NCBI RefSeq assembly: GCF_019458025.1
Contig: NZ_JAHZUY010000013.1
Coordinates: 17,115 to 81,114, forward strand
Origin: Caldovatus aquaticus
GTDB lineage: Bacteria; Pseudomonadota; Alphaproteobacteria; Acetobacterales; Acetobacteraceae
DNA length: 64,000 bases
Direction of reading: 5' to 3'
Shown here: positions 1 through 8,030 of the stretch, piece by piece
Layout of the letters: the number at the start of each line of letters is the position of its first letter
How positions within the stretch are numbered: position 1 is the first letter of the stretch
Notes under the pieces: generated by a model
What the model was told of the DNA's origin: nothing
What the model saw: the letters and a program-made list of their open reading frames with translations, nothing else
Databases searched by the model: none
Position numbers and translations under genes: made by a program

Positions 1-625
1 GCGAGGGGAAGGGGTGCTTGCGCACGACGCCCGGCGCCTCGACGTCGAAGGCCCAGAGGCGAGCGGACTCGGTGTCCGCGACGTACACGGTGCGCTCGTC
101 CGGCGACAGGCCGACGCCGTTGGGGCTGAGGATCGGGTAGGCGACCTCCCGGATCGCGGAGCCGTCCGGCAGGGCGTAGTAGAGCCCGCCGTGGTCGCGG
201 TGCGTCGCGTAGCGCTTGCCGAGGTCGGTGAACCAGAAGCCGCCGTGGCGGTCGAACACCAGGTCGTTGGGCGCGGAGAGGCGGCGCCCGTTGCATTCGG
301 TGTAGAGCACGGTGCGCGCGCCGGTCGCCGGGTCCACCCGCGCGATGCAGCCGCCGGCGTAGTCGTCCGACGGGCCCTGGCCCATGAAGTGGCCCGGCAC
401 GTAGCGGTTGCCGCCGTTGTCGCAGAGGTAGAGCATCCCGTCCGGCCCCATCGCCAGGCCGTTCGGGCCGCCGCCCGCCGGGCCGAGCCGCGTCACCGTC
501 CCGTCGGGGCCGACGCGCGTGATGCGCCCGCCGTTGATCTCGGCGAGGATCACGGAACCGTCCGGCATCGCCACCGGGCCCTCCGGAAAGCCCAGGCCGC
601 GGGCGAGGATGCGGATCTCGGCCAT
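1..625 (-). CDS. SMP-30/gluconolactonase-family hydrolase (3' part cut by window edge)
   Basis: Only the first 208 residues are in the window; the gene continues off the left edge. The start is the ATG at 625, preceded by a purine-rich GAGGAGA stretch. The protein shows the six-bladed propeller repeats of the SMP-30/Gluconolactonase/LRE-like family. The expected metal ligands are visible: Glu15 in FPEGP, Asn120 in APND, Asn169 in SPNG and Asp184 in VAD. Members hydrolyse sugar lactones or other small lactones with a divalent metal. There is no signal peptide, so it is probably cytoplasmic. It is transcribed away from the sulfurtransferase at 810. The substrate cannot be told from sequence. 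Confidence 0.88.
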   Translation of the reverse strand, partial: MAEIRILARGLGFPEGPVAMPDGSVILAEINGGRITRVGPDGTVTRLGPAGGGPNGLAMGPDGMLYLCDNGGNRYVPGHFMGQGPSDDYAGGCIARVDPATGARTVLYTECNGRRLSAPNDLVFDRHGGFWFTDLGKRYATHRDHGGLYYALPDGSAIREVAYPILSPNGVGLSPDERTVYVADTESARLWAFDVEAPGVVRKHPFPS

Positions 626-809
626 GGCGGTGTCTCCTCTCTGCCGCGGCATCCTCGCGCCTCCGGCCGGGCGGTCAAGCGCGTCCCGCCCGTGGCGCGA
701 GGGCGCCGCCGGCGCCGCGCCGCTCCGGCGCGACCGGGGCGCGGCCGGGGCGCGGCGGGCTTGCGGCGGCCCGCGGCCGGGCGCACGCTCGCGCCGGGAG
801 GAGACGCCG

Positions 810-1694
810 ATGACCGCGCCCGTGCGCTACGCCCATCCCGAGGCCATCGTGGACACGCAGTGGCTGGCCGACCACCTCCGCGATCCCGCGCTGCGCGTGT
901 TCGACTGCACGACCTATCTGCACTACGAGACGGGGACGGGCCGGCCATACCGGGTCGAGAGCGGGCGCAGGGACTACGAGCAGGGGCACATCCCGGGCTC
1001 TGCCTTCCTCGACCTCCAGGGCGAACTCTCCGACCAGGCGAGTCCGTTCAACTTCATGATGCCGGCCGCGGACGATCTCGCGGCGCGGTTCGCGGCCAGG
1101 GGCGTCGGCGCGGGCACGCGCGTCGTCCTCTATGCGCGCGGGAACCCGCAATGGGCGACGCGCGTGTGGTGGATGCTGCGCGCGATCGGCTTCGACGAGG
1201 CCGCGATCCTCGACGGCGGCTTCGACACATGGCGCGCCGAGGGACGGCCGGTCGAGACGGGCGAGACGCGCTACCCGGCCGCGACCCTCGTCGTCCGGCC
1301 GCGCCCCGGCCTGTTCGTCGGCAAGGAGGAGGTCCGGGCCGCGATCGGCGATCCGGGCGTCTGCATCCTCAACGCCCTCGCGCCGGACCTGCACCGGGGC
1401 GACAACCCGCGCTACGGCCGTCCCGGCCGCATTCCCGGGAGCGTCAACGTGCCGGCGCTGTCTCTCGTGGACGCGGCCACCCGGGCCCTCGGGCCGCCGG
1501 AGGCGGTCGCGGCGGCCTTCGCCGCGGCCGGTGCGGCGCCGTCGCAGCGCATCCTGGTCTATTGCGGGGGCGGCATCGCGGCGACGCTCGACGCCTTCCT
1601 GCTGCACCAGCTCGGCTACCGGGACGTCGCCGTGTACGACGCCTCGATGAGCGAATGGGCGAAGGACGAGACGCTGCCGATCGAGCGGGGCTGA
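810..1694 (+). CDS. two-domain rhodanese-like sulfurtransferase
   Basis: This 294-residue protein has two tandem rhodanese domains, roughly residues 10-135 and 155-290. The C-terminal domain carries the active-site loop CGGGIAA with Cys252, the residue that takes the persulfide sulfur. The N-terminal domain has no cysteine at the matching place (YARGN), as is usual for TST/SseA proteins. It should move sulfane sulfur from thiosulfate or 3-mercaptopyruvate to a thiol acceptor in the cytoplasm. The start ATG at 810 follows GGGAGGAG at 796-803. The donor is not certain, because the CGGGIAA loop matches neither the classic CRKGVT nor the CGSGVTA type exactly. Confidence 0.9.
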   Translation: MTAPVRYAHPEAIVDTQWLADHLRDPALRVFDCTTYLHYETGTGRPYRVESGRRDYEQGHIPGSAFLDLQGELSDQASPFNFMMPAADDLAARFAARGVGAGTRVVLYARGNPQWATRVWWMLRAIGFDEAAILDGGFDTWRAEGRPVETGETRYPAATLVVRPRPGLFVGKEEVRAAIGDPGVCILNALAPDLHRGDNPRYGRPGRIPGSVNVPALSLVDAATRALGPPEAVAAAFAAAGAAPSQRILVYCGGGIAATLDAFLLHQLGYRDVAVYDASMSEWAKDETLPIERG

Positions 1695-2180
1695 CCGCCG
1701 GGAGCGGCGGCGGCCGGCCTCCGTAGGCCGCCGGACGCCGGAGAGGATCGCGCGGAGGGCGCGCGCCGCGGCGAGCCTTTCCGGAAACCGGAAAGACGGG
1801 CCGCGGCTGCTCCCCGTGCCTCGTGTGGGGCGGTCCGCGTCGCGGTCCGGCGTTGCCTGGCGGCGCGGGCGGCGGCACCGCACGGCGGCGTCAGGGCGAG
1901 CGATCCGATCTGCCGGAAGTCCTTCGTCCCGGCGACGGTGATGCCCGGGCGGCGCCGGCGCCGCCGGCACGGCCGCGGATGAGGCTTCGCCCGGAAGGGG
2001 CGTCTGGCGGGACCATCCCGGCCTCGGCAACCGGCGCCGTGCGGCGCCGCCCGGGCGGCCTCCGGCGCGCGGCGGGACTCGCGCGGGCGCGGCCGATCTG
2101 CTGGAAAGGCGCAGGGGAGGAAGCCGTGCGCGGCGACCTCCCGGCCGGACTGCACCGCGTGACCGGAGGAGGATGGCGGA
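1695..2180. other. 486-base gap with no supported gene
   Basis: Very GC-rich sequence between the sulfurtransferase and the antiporter. Open frames run through it on both strands, but none has a credible ribosome-binding site or a recognisable protein. A ribosome-binding site for the antiporter lies at the right end (GGAGGAGGA, 2165-2173). No hairpin with a U-run, tRNA or repeat was seen. Confidence 0.5.
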
Positions 2181-3920
2181 TTGCCCGAACACCACGCGCC
2201 GCTGGTCGCCACCATCGCCCTCGGCCTCGCGCTCGCCTTCGCGCTCGGTCTCGCGGCGCACCGGCTGCGCCTCTCGCCGATCGTCGGCTACCTGCTCGCG
2301 GGCATCGCGGTCGGGCCGTTCACGCCGGGCTTCGTCGCCGACCAGCAGCTCGCCGACCAGCTCGCCGAGATCGGCGTGATCCTGCTGATGTTCGCGGTCG
2401 GGCTGCACTTCTCGCTGGACGACCTGATGTCGGTGCGCGCGATCGCGCTGCCGGGCGCGGTCGCGCAGATCGCGGTGGCGACGCTGCTCGGCACGGCGCT
2501 CGCCTGGCAGTTCGGCTGGGGCCTCGGCGCGGGGCTGGTGTTCGGCCTCGCCCTCTCGGTCGCGAGCACGGTGGTGCTGGTCCGCGCGTTGCAGGAGCGG
2601 CGCATCCTGGAGACCGAGCGCGGGCGCATCGCGGTCGGCTGGCTGGTGGTGGAGGACCTGGCGATGGTCCTCGCCCTGGTGGTGCTGCCCGCGGTCGGCG
2701 ACGCGCTGGCGGCGGGCGGCGCGGCACCGGGCGGCTTCGGCATCGCCGTGCTGGTGGCGCTGACCCTCGCCAAGGTCGGGGCGTTCGTCGCGGTGATGCT
2801 GGTCGCAGGGCGGCGCGCGATCCCCTGGCTGATGCACTACGCGGCGCACACCGGATCGCGCGAGCTGTTCCGGCTTGCGGTCTACGCGATCGCGCTCGGC
2901 GTCGCCTACGCGGCCTCGGCGCTGTTCGGCGTCTCCTTCGCGCTCGGCGCCTTCTTCGCGGGGATGGTGCTGAGCGGGAGCCAGCTCAGCCAGCGCGCGG
3001 CGGAGGAGGCGCTGCCGCTGCGCGACGCCTTCGCCGTGCTGTTCTTCGTCTCCGTCGGCATGCTGTTCGACCCGCGCATCGTGGTGCAGGCGCCGCTCGC
3101 GGTGCTCGCGACGGTCGCGATCATCGTCGTCGGCAAGTCGCTGGCGGCGCTGCTGATCGTGCGCGCCTTCGGGCAGTCCTGGGCGACGGGGCTGACCATC
3201 GCGGCCAGCCTCGCGCAGATCGGCGAGTTCTCCTTCATCCTGGCCGGCCTCGGCGTCGCGCTCGGCCTGCTGCCGGCGGAGGGGCGCGACCTGGTGCTGG
3301 CCGGGGCGATCCTCTCGATCCTGCTGAACCCGCTGCTGTTCGGCGCGGTGGAGCGGCGGCGGACGAGGCTCGTCCGCCTGCCTGCCGGTGCGGAGCCGGC
3401 GCCGGGGGCGCCGCCCGCCGTCGCGCCGCCGGCGCGGGAGGAGGCGGAGGCGGCGCCGGAAGCGCCGCCGGCGACCACGCTCACCGGCCACGACGTGCTG
3501 GTGGGCTACGGCCGCGTCGGCTCGCTGGTCGGGGCGGGCCTGTTGGCCGCCGGCCGCCCGCTGCTGGTGTTCGAGGAGAGGGCCGAGGCCATCGCGGCGG
3601 CGCGCCGCGCGGGCGCGGAGGTCGTCGCGGGCAACGCCGCCGATCCGGACGTGCTCGCCGCGGCGAACCTCGCGGCGGCGCAGCGGCTGTTCGTCACCGT
3701 CCCGGAGGCGTTCGAGGCGGGCCAGGTGGTCGAGCAGGCGCGCACCGCCAACCCGGCCATCGAGATCATCGCCCGCGCGCATTCGGACGAGGAGGTCGAG
3801 TACCTCCGCCGGCTCGGCGCCGACCTGATCGTGATGGGCGAGCGCGAGATCGCCCATCGCATGCTCGCGCACGCGGCCGGCCGCGACGCGCCCGGCGCGC
3901 CGCCAGCGGGTCGGGACTGA
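2181..3920 (+). CDS. CPA2 cation:proton antiporter with TrkA-N domain (KefB/YbaL-like)
   Basis: A 579-residue inner-membrane protein. Residues about 5-385 form a hydrophobic Na+/H+ exchanger domain of the CPA2 type with around 12 membrane segments. A proline/alanine/glutamate-rich linker follows at about 400-432. Residues about 436-560 form a cytoplasmic Rossmann-type TrkA-N (RCK) domain with GYGRVGS near 442-448. Family members exchange K+ or Na+ for protons, gated by nucleotides or glutathione conjugates. The start is TTG 2181, eight bases after GGAGGAGGA; the ATG at 2173 is in another frame. There is no KefF/KefG-like partner beside it, so glutathione gating is not supported here. Confidence 0.9.
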   Translation: MPEHHAPLVATIALGLALAFALGLAAHRLRLSPIVGYLLAGIAVGPFTPGFVADQQLADQLAEIGVILLMFAVGLHFSLDDLMSVRAIALPGAVAQIAVATLLGTALAWQFGWGLGAGLVFGLALSVASTVVLVRALQERRILETERGRIAVGWLVVEDLAMVLALVVLPAVGDALAAGGAAPGGFGIAVLVALTLAKVGAFVAVMLVAGRRAIPWLMHYAAHTGSRELFRLAVYAIALGVAYAASALFGVSFALGAFFAGMVLSGSQLSQRAAEEALPLRDAFAVLFFVSVGMLFDPRIVVQAPLAVLATVAIIVVGKSLAALLIVRAFGQSWATGLTIAASLAQIGEFSFILAGLGVALGLLPAEGRDLVLAGAILSILLNPLLFGAVERRRTRLVRLPAGAEPAPGAPPAVAPPAREEAEAAPEAPPATTLTGHDVLVGYGRVGSLVGAGLLAAGRPLLVFEERAEAIAAARRAGAEVVAGNAADPDVLAAANLAAAQRLFVTVPEAFEAGQVVEQARTANPAIEIIARAHSDEEVEYLRRLGADLIVMGEREIAHRMLAHAAGRDAPGAPPAGRD

Positions 3921-4100
3921 TCCGGCGCCGGCCCCTGCGGCCGCGCCCGCGCGCCGGGACGGGCGGCGGGTCCGGGGCGACCGCGCCGCACGGGGCTTGC
4001 GCCGACTCCCGCCGGCGCGGCCCGGCGTCCACGGGTTGACCGCCGCGGCGGACCGGGCGAGCGTGCGCGCGACGACACCCTGCCCGGGAGGAGCACCGCC

Positions 4101-4502
4101 ATGTCCGCCGAAGACCAGGCCCTGTTCGAGAAGGGGCTGCCGATCCGCCGCGCCGTGCTCGGCGCCGACTACGTGGATTCGTCGCTCGCCAAGGCCGACG
4201 ACTTCATGATGGCGTTCCAGCGCGCCACCACCGCCTGGGCCTGGGGCTGGGCCTGGGGCGACCCGACGCTCGACCGCAGGACGCGCTCGATGCTGAACCT
4301 CGCCATGCTGACGGCGCTCGGCAAGACGCCGGAGATCAGGCTGCACGTGAAGGGCGCGCTGAACAACGGCCTCACCGTGGACGAGATCAAGGCGGTGCTG
4401 CTGCATGCGACCGCCTATTGCGGCATCCCGGCCGGCCTCGACGCCTTCAAGGCGGCGCACGAGGTGCTGGTCGCCGAGGGCGCGCTGCCGGGCAAGAAAT
4501 GA
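4101..4502 (+). CDS. carboxymuconolactone decarboxylase-family protein
   Basis: A 133-residue, all-helical protein of the CMD/AhpD superfamily, about the size of 4-carboxymuconolactone decarboxylase (PcaC). The core runs from about residue 55 to 125 and includes LLHATAYCG, the segment that lines the active site in PcaC-like proteins. No CxxC redox pair is present, so an AhpD-type peroxidase role is unlikely. The start follows GGGAGGAG. Only one base separates its stop from the next start (4504), and the third gene overlaps by ATGA, so the three genes are one operon. It probably acts in ring-cleavage or lactone catabolism, but the substrate is unknown. Confidence 0.85.
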   Translation: MSAEDQALFEKGLPIRRAVLGADYVDSSLAKADDFMMAFQRATTAWAWGWAWGDPTLDRRTRSMLNLAMLTALGKTPEIRLHVKGALNNGLTVDEIKAVLLHATAYCGIPAGLDAFKAAHEVLVAEGALPGKK

Positions 4503-4503
4503 G

Positions 4504-5418
4504 ATGAGCGCCGCACCCATCCGCCGCATCGGCTTCGTCGGCATCGGCAACATGGGCTGGCCGATGGCGGCGAACCTGGTGAAGGCCGGGTTCGAGGTCG
4601 CGGTGTGCGACGTCGCGCCCGGCCGCGCCGAGCGCTTCGCCGCCGAGGTGGGCGGCCGCGCCGCCGCCTCGGCCGCCGAGGCGGCGCGCGGCGCGGACTG
4701 CGTCGTCACCATCGTGCCGACCAGCGCTGAGGTCGCCGCGGCGGTGGCGGCGATGGGCGACGCCCTCGCCCCCGGCGCGCTGCTGATCGACATGACCTCG
4801 GGCCAGCCGGGCAGGACGCGGGAGATCGCGGCGGCGCTCGCCGCGCGCGGCGTCGCCATGGTGGACTGCCCGGTCTCCGGCGGCGTGCCGCGCGCGAGGA
4901 GCGGCGAGCTCGCGATCATGGCCGGCGGCGCCGCGGCCGACCTCGACCGCGCCGAGCCGGTGCTGCGCGCGATGGGCAGCTCGATCCACCGCTGCGGGCC
5001 GATCGGCGCCGGCCAGGCGATGAAGGCCCTGAACAACCTGGTCAGCGCCGGCGGCTTCCTGATCGGCGTCGAGGCGCTGCTGATCGGCCAGAAGTTCGGC
5101 CTCGACCCGCAGAAGATGGTGGAGGTGCTGAACGCCTCCACCGGCATGAACAACAGCACGCAGAAGAAGTTCGCCCAGTACGTGCTGTCGCGCCGCTTCG
5201 ACGCCGGCTTCACGCTCGACCTGATGGTGAAGGACCTCTCGATCGCCCTCGAGGTCGGGCGCGAGACCGCGACGCCCACGCCCTTCGCTGCGCTGTGCCG
5301 GGAGATGTGGGCGGCGGCGCTCGCCGCGCTCGGGCCGGGCCAGGACCACACGGCGATGGCGAAGCTCAGCGAGCAGCTCGCCGGCAACACCATCCTGGGA
5401 GGGAACAAGGGGCCATGA
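4504..5418 (+). CDS. NAD(P)-dependent beta-hydroxyacid dehydrogenase (3-hydroxyisobutyrate dehydrogenase family)
   Basis: A 304-residue cytoplasmic enzyme. Residues 13-18 (GIGNMG) form the N-terminal dinucleotide-binding turn. DCPVSGG (121-127) is the substrate-binding motif, and Lys174 in GAGQAMKALNN is the catalytic lysine of the family. Enzymes of this fold oxidise 3-hydroxyisobutyrate, tartronate semialdehyde, L-threonate or related beta-hydroxyacids. It is the middle gene of the 4101-6233 operon: one base after the upstream stop, and its own stop overlaps the next start (ATGA, 5415-5418). The company of a CMD-like protein and a lactonase-like hydrolase suggests breakdown of an organic acid rather than valine catabolism. 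Confidence 0.9.
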   Translation: MSAAPIRRIGFVGIGNMGWPMAANLVKAGFEVAVCDVAPGRAERFAAEVGGRAAASAAEAARGADCVVTIVPTSAEVAAAVAAMGDALAPGALLIDMTSGQPGRTREIAAALAARGVAMVDCPVSGGVPRARSGELAIMAGGAAADLDRAEPVLRAMGSSIHRCGPIGAGQAMKALNNLVSAGGFLIGVEALLIGQKFGLDPQKMVEVLNASTGMNNSTQKKFAQYVLSRRFDAGFTLDLMVKDLSIALEVGRETATPTPFAALCREMWAAALAALGPGQDHTAMAKLSEQLAGNTILGGNKGP

Positions 5419-6233
5419 CCTGGGAGGCCTACGCCATCCGCTACGGCCGCCACGAGCGGCCAGCGCAGCAGAACTTCCTGCTGCCGGTCGAGGACGCGCA
5501 CGAGGCGATGCCGCTCGACTACTACGTCTGGCTGTTGCGCGGCCCGGGCGGGCACGAGATCGTGGTGGACACCGGCTTCGACGAGGCGCTGGCGGCGAAG
5601 CGCAACCGCCGCATCAGCCGCCCCGTGGGGCAGGCGCTCCGCGACTTCGGCACCGATCCCGCCGGGGTGCGGGACGTGATCCTCACCCACCTGCACTACG
5701 ACCACGCCGGCAACATCGACCTCTTCCCCAACGCCCGGGTCCACATCCAGGACCGCGAGATGGCCTTCGCCACCGGGCGGCACATGTGCACCGCCTGCAT
5801 CCGCCTGCCCTTCGAGGCCGATCACGTGATCGCGGCGGTCCGCGCCCTCTACGGCGACCGCATGGTGTTCCACGACGGCGAGGGCGAGGTGGCGCCGGGC
5901 GTCACGGTGCACCGCGTCGGCGGGCACAGCGACGGGCTGCAGGTGGTGCGGGTCGTGACGGCGCGCGGCCCGGTCGTGCTCGCCTCCGACGCGATGCACT
6001 TCTACGCCAACGTCGCGCGCGGCAACCCCTTCCCGATCGTCTTCGACCTCGGCGCGATGACGCAGGGCTGGAAGCTCGTGAGGCGCCTCGCCGGCGGGGA
6101 CGAGACGCGCGTGGTGCCGGGGCACGATCCGGAAGTGCGGCACCGCCACCCCGCCGTGCCCGGAACCGGGGGCGAGGTGGTGGCGCTGCACCTGGCGCCG
6201 ATCGCGGGCGGCCGGCCGCAGCCGGCAGCGTGA
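5415..6233 (+). CDS. metallo-beta-lactamase-fold hydrolase, N-acyl homoserine lactonase-like
   Basis: A 272-residue protein with the full zinc site of the AHL-lactonase branch of the metallo-beta-lactamase superfamily. HLHYDHAGN gives His92, His94, Asp96 and His97. His171 (GGHSDG), Asp192 (ASDAMHF) and His237 (PGHDPE) complete it. The length and motif spacing match AiiA/AttM lactonases, which open the lactone ring of acyl-homoserine lactones. Such proteins often act on other lactones. No LuxI or LuxR gene is nearby, and the operon partners are catabolic, so lactone hydrolysis in a breakdown pathway is at least as likely as quorum quenching. Confidence 0.85.
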   Translation: MTWEAYAIRYGRHERPAQQNFLLPVEDAHEAMPLDYYVWLLRGPGGHEIVVDTGFDEALAAKRNRRISRPVGQALRDFGTDPAGVRDVILTHLHYDHAGNIDLFPNARVHIQDREMAFATGRHMCTACIRLPFEADHVIAAVRALYGDRMVFHDGEGEVAPGVTVHRVGGHSDGLQVVRVVTARGPVVLASDAMHFYANVARGNPFPIVFDLGAMTQGWKLVRRLAGGDETRVVPGHDPEVRHRHPAVPGTGGEVVALHLAPIAGGRPQPAA

Positions 6234-6348
6234 ATCTCCAGCGCCGCAGGGGCGGGGCGGAGCGCGGGGCGGCCCGGTCGCGCCCCGGCGGCAGGCGGAT
6301 GCCGTCCGGCGTGCCGCGCCGCCCCCGGCAGGCGCGCGGCAGCAGAGC

Positions 6349-6873
6349 TCAGTCGCGCGTCTGGAGGTGCGCCTCCAGCATCCACAGCATCTTGTCCACG
6401 GCGCGCGACTGCTCCGTCAGCAGGTCGGCCGTATCCGCATCCCCCGCCTCGGCGGCCTGGTCGATGCCGGTGCGCAGTGCCTTCGCCACCTGGGCGTAGC
6501 GCTCCGCCAGCGCCCGGACATGGCCGAGGCCGTCCTGCAGGTCGGTCGGGTAGGGCGGGAGCCGCGTGCCCTGCGCCACGGCCTGGGTGGTGCCGATCGC
6601 CGTGCCGCCGAGGGTGACGATGCGCTCGGCGAGGTCGTCCGCACCCTCGGCGAGCCGGCCGTAGAAGTCCTGGAACAGCGCGTGCAGGGCGGCGAAGTGC
6701 GGCCCCTTCACGTTCCAGTGCGCCTGGCGGGTGGCGTTGTAGAGGTCCACCGCGTCCGTCAGGCAGGCCTGCAGCACGCCGATCGAGACCTTCTTCGCGT
6801 TGTCGGGCGTGTCGTTGAGCGTACGGTGCAGCGGCTTGCCGGTCACGGCCTCGGCAGTCGCGGTCTTCGCCAT
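6349..6873 (-). CDS. dps: Dps-family DNA-binding ferritin-like protein
   Basis: A 174-residue protein of the Dps/ferritin family, which forms dodecamers that oxidise and store iron and protect DNA in stationary phase or under peroxide. The ferroxidase residues lie at the usual spacing: His52 (QAHWNVKG), His64, Asp79 and Glu83 (DDLAERI). The N-terminal tail has several lysines and arginines, which could bind DNA. The start ATG at 6873 has a strong AAGGAGG site about 10 bases upstream. It is a single gene, convergent with the operon ending at 6233. No OxyR site could be identified with confidence. Confidence 0.95.
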   Translation of the reverse strand: MAKTATAEAVTGKPLHRTLNDTPDNAKKVSIGVLQACLTDAVDLYNATRQAHWNVKGPHFAALHALFQDFYGRLAEGADDLAERIVTLGGTAIGTTQAVAQGTRLPPYPTDLQDGLGHVRALAERYAQVAKALRTGIDQAAEAGDADTADLLTEQSRAVDKMLWMLEAHLQTRD

Positions 6874-7027
6874 TCTCCATCTCCTCCTTCGTTGAGGTGT
6901 CGGGGGAGAGATGGGGCGGAGCGCCGCCGTGTCAGCCCCCTGCGGCGCGTCGGCGTGGGTGTGCGCGGCCTCGGCTGCGCTCGGCGGGCGCTGGCGCGCC
7001 GGCCGGCCCTTCCGCTAGGCTGGGCGT

Positions 7028-7363
7028 ATGGGCCAGGACCTGTCCCGCATCGCCCGCTACGCCGATTTCTGGCCGTGCTACCTCCGCGAGCATGCCCGTC
7101 CGGCGACGCGGCTCCTGCACGTCGCGGGCACCGTCGCGGCCGCGCTGCTGCTGCTTTGGGGCCTGGTCCTCGGCCCGCTCCGGCTGCTGCTGCTCGTGCC
7201 CGTGGCCGGCTACGGCCTCGCCTGGATCGCCCACTTCGCCATCGAGGGCAACCGGCCGGCCAGCTTCGCTCGTCCGCTCTGGTCCCTCCGGAGCGACCTG
7301 CGCATGGCGGCGCTGTTCCTGACCGGCCGGCTGGAGGGCGAGCTGCGGCGCGCTGGCCTGTAG
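7028..7363 (+). CDS. DUF962/Mpo1-like small membrane protein
   Basis: A 111-residue protein that begins [22 protein letters not shown], split here as FWPCYLREH then [12 protein letters not shown]. This is the typical head of the DUF962 (Mpo1-like, YGL010w) family. Two hydrophobic helices follow at about residues 32-50 and 54-72. In yeast the homologue Mpo1 is an Fe(II)-dependent dioxygenase acting on 2-hydroxy fatty acids; the bacterial role is not established. His22 and His30 could be metal ligands, by analogy. No clear Shine-Dalgarno site precedes the ATG at 7028. It stands alone between dps (opposite strand) and a small exported protein. Confidence 0.8.
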   Translation: MGQDLSRIARYADFWPCYLREHARPATRLLHVAGTVAAALLLLWGLVLGPLRLLLLVPVAGYGLAWIAHFAIEGNRPASFARPLWSLRSDLRMAALFLTGRLEGELRRAGL

Positions 7364-7458
7364 CGGGCGTTCCCGCTCCGGCGATTGCGCCGGCGGCGGC
7401 CCGGGGCCAATTCGGCGGGCGAACGGGGCCACCCCCGCGCTTGAGGGAGACCGTGCCG

Positions 7459-7830
7459 ATGCGCCAGCCGCCGCGTCTGTCGTTCGCTTCGCTGCTGCTG
7501 CTTCTCGCCCTCGCCGCACCGTCGGGAGCGTTGGCGCAGGGCGGGACCGCCCCGGCGGCGCCCGGCGCGCTGCCGCCACCGGTCCCGCACACCGGCGAGC
7601 CGGCGGCGCCCGAGCCTCCTGGCCCGGCGGCGCGTGCCGGCGGCGCCCTTGACCGCGCCGCCACCGCGACCGGCAAGGCGCTCGGCCGGGCCGCGGAGGC
7701 GGCCGGTGCCGCCGCGGGCCACGCCGCGCGGGCCACGGGCAGTGCGCTGAAACGGACCGGCGAGTGGCTCGAGCGCAAGGGCGAGGCCCTGAAGGAGGCG
7801 CTCGAGGGAGACGCGGAGCCGCGCCGCTAG
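7459..7830 (+). CDS. small exported Ala-rich helical protein, function unknown
   Basis: A 123-residue protein not assigned to a family. Residues 1-26 form a clear Sec signal peptide with a leucine-rich core and cleavage after AQ-like GALAQ. A proline-rich stretch follows at about 30-58. Then comes an alanine/glycine/lysine/arginine-rich region at 62-123 that looks like repeated amphipathic helix turns, with ATGKALG, AAGHAAR and ATGSALK. The end is charged (EWLERKGEALKEALE). It may be a periplasmic, membrane-surface protein like LEA or apolipoprotein-type helices; this is an inference from composition only. The ATG at 7459 follows GAGGGAGA. Confidence 0.65.
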   Translation: MRQPPRLSFASLLLLLALAAPSGALAQGGTAPAAPGALPPPVPHTGEPAAPEPPGPAARAGGALDRAATATGKALGRAAEAAGAAAGHAARATGSALKRTGEWLERKGEALKEALEGDAEPRR

Positions 7831-8030
7831 GGCGGAGCGCGAACGGCGCGAGGCAGCCGGGACCGGGGATCCGCGGGACAGGCGCGGAGGCGGACCGGTT
7901 GTCGTCCGGCCCGACGCGCGGCGTCGGCTCCGCCCCCCGAACCGGGTTCCGCGCCCGGCCGCCACGGCGGTCGCGCTCGGTCCTGCCGCCCCTGTTCCCC
8001 GGGCGCTCCGTGACTGGCCGCGAGGCCGGC

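Noticed and set aside
675..6191. 1838-codon open frame on the minus strand
   Set aside because: It runs antisense through several clearly real plus-strand genes (sulfurtransferase, antiporter, CMD, dehydrogenase, MBL). Its composition is Arg/Ala/Gly/Pro noise and it shows no domain. Long antisense frames are expected at this GC content.
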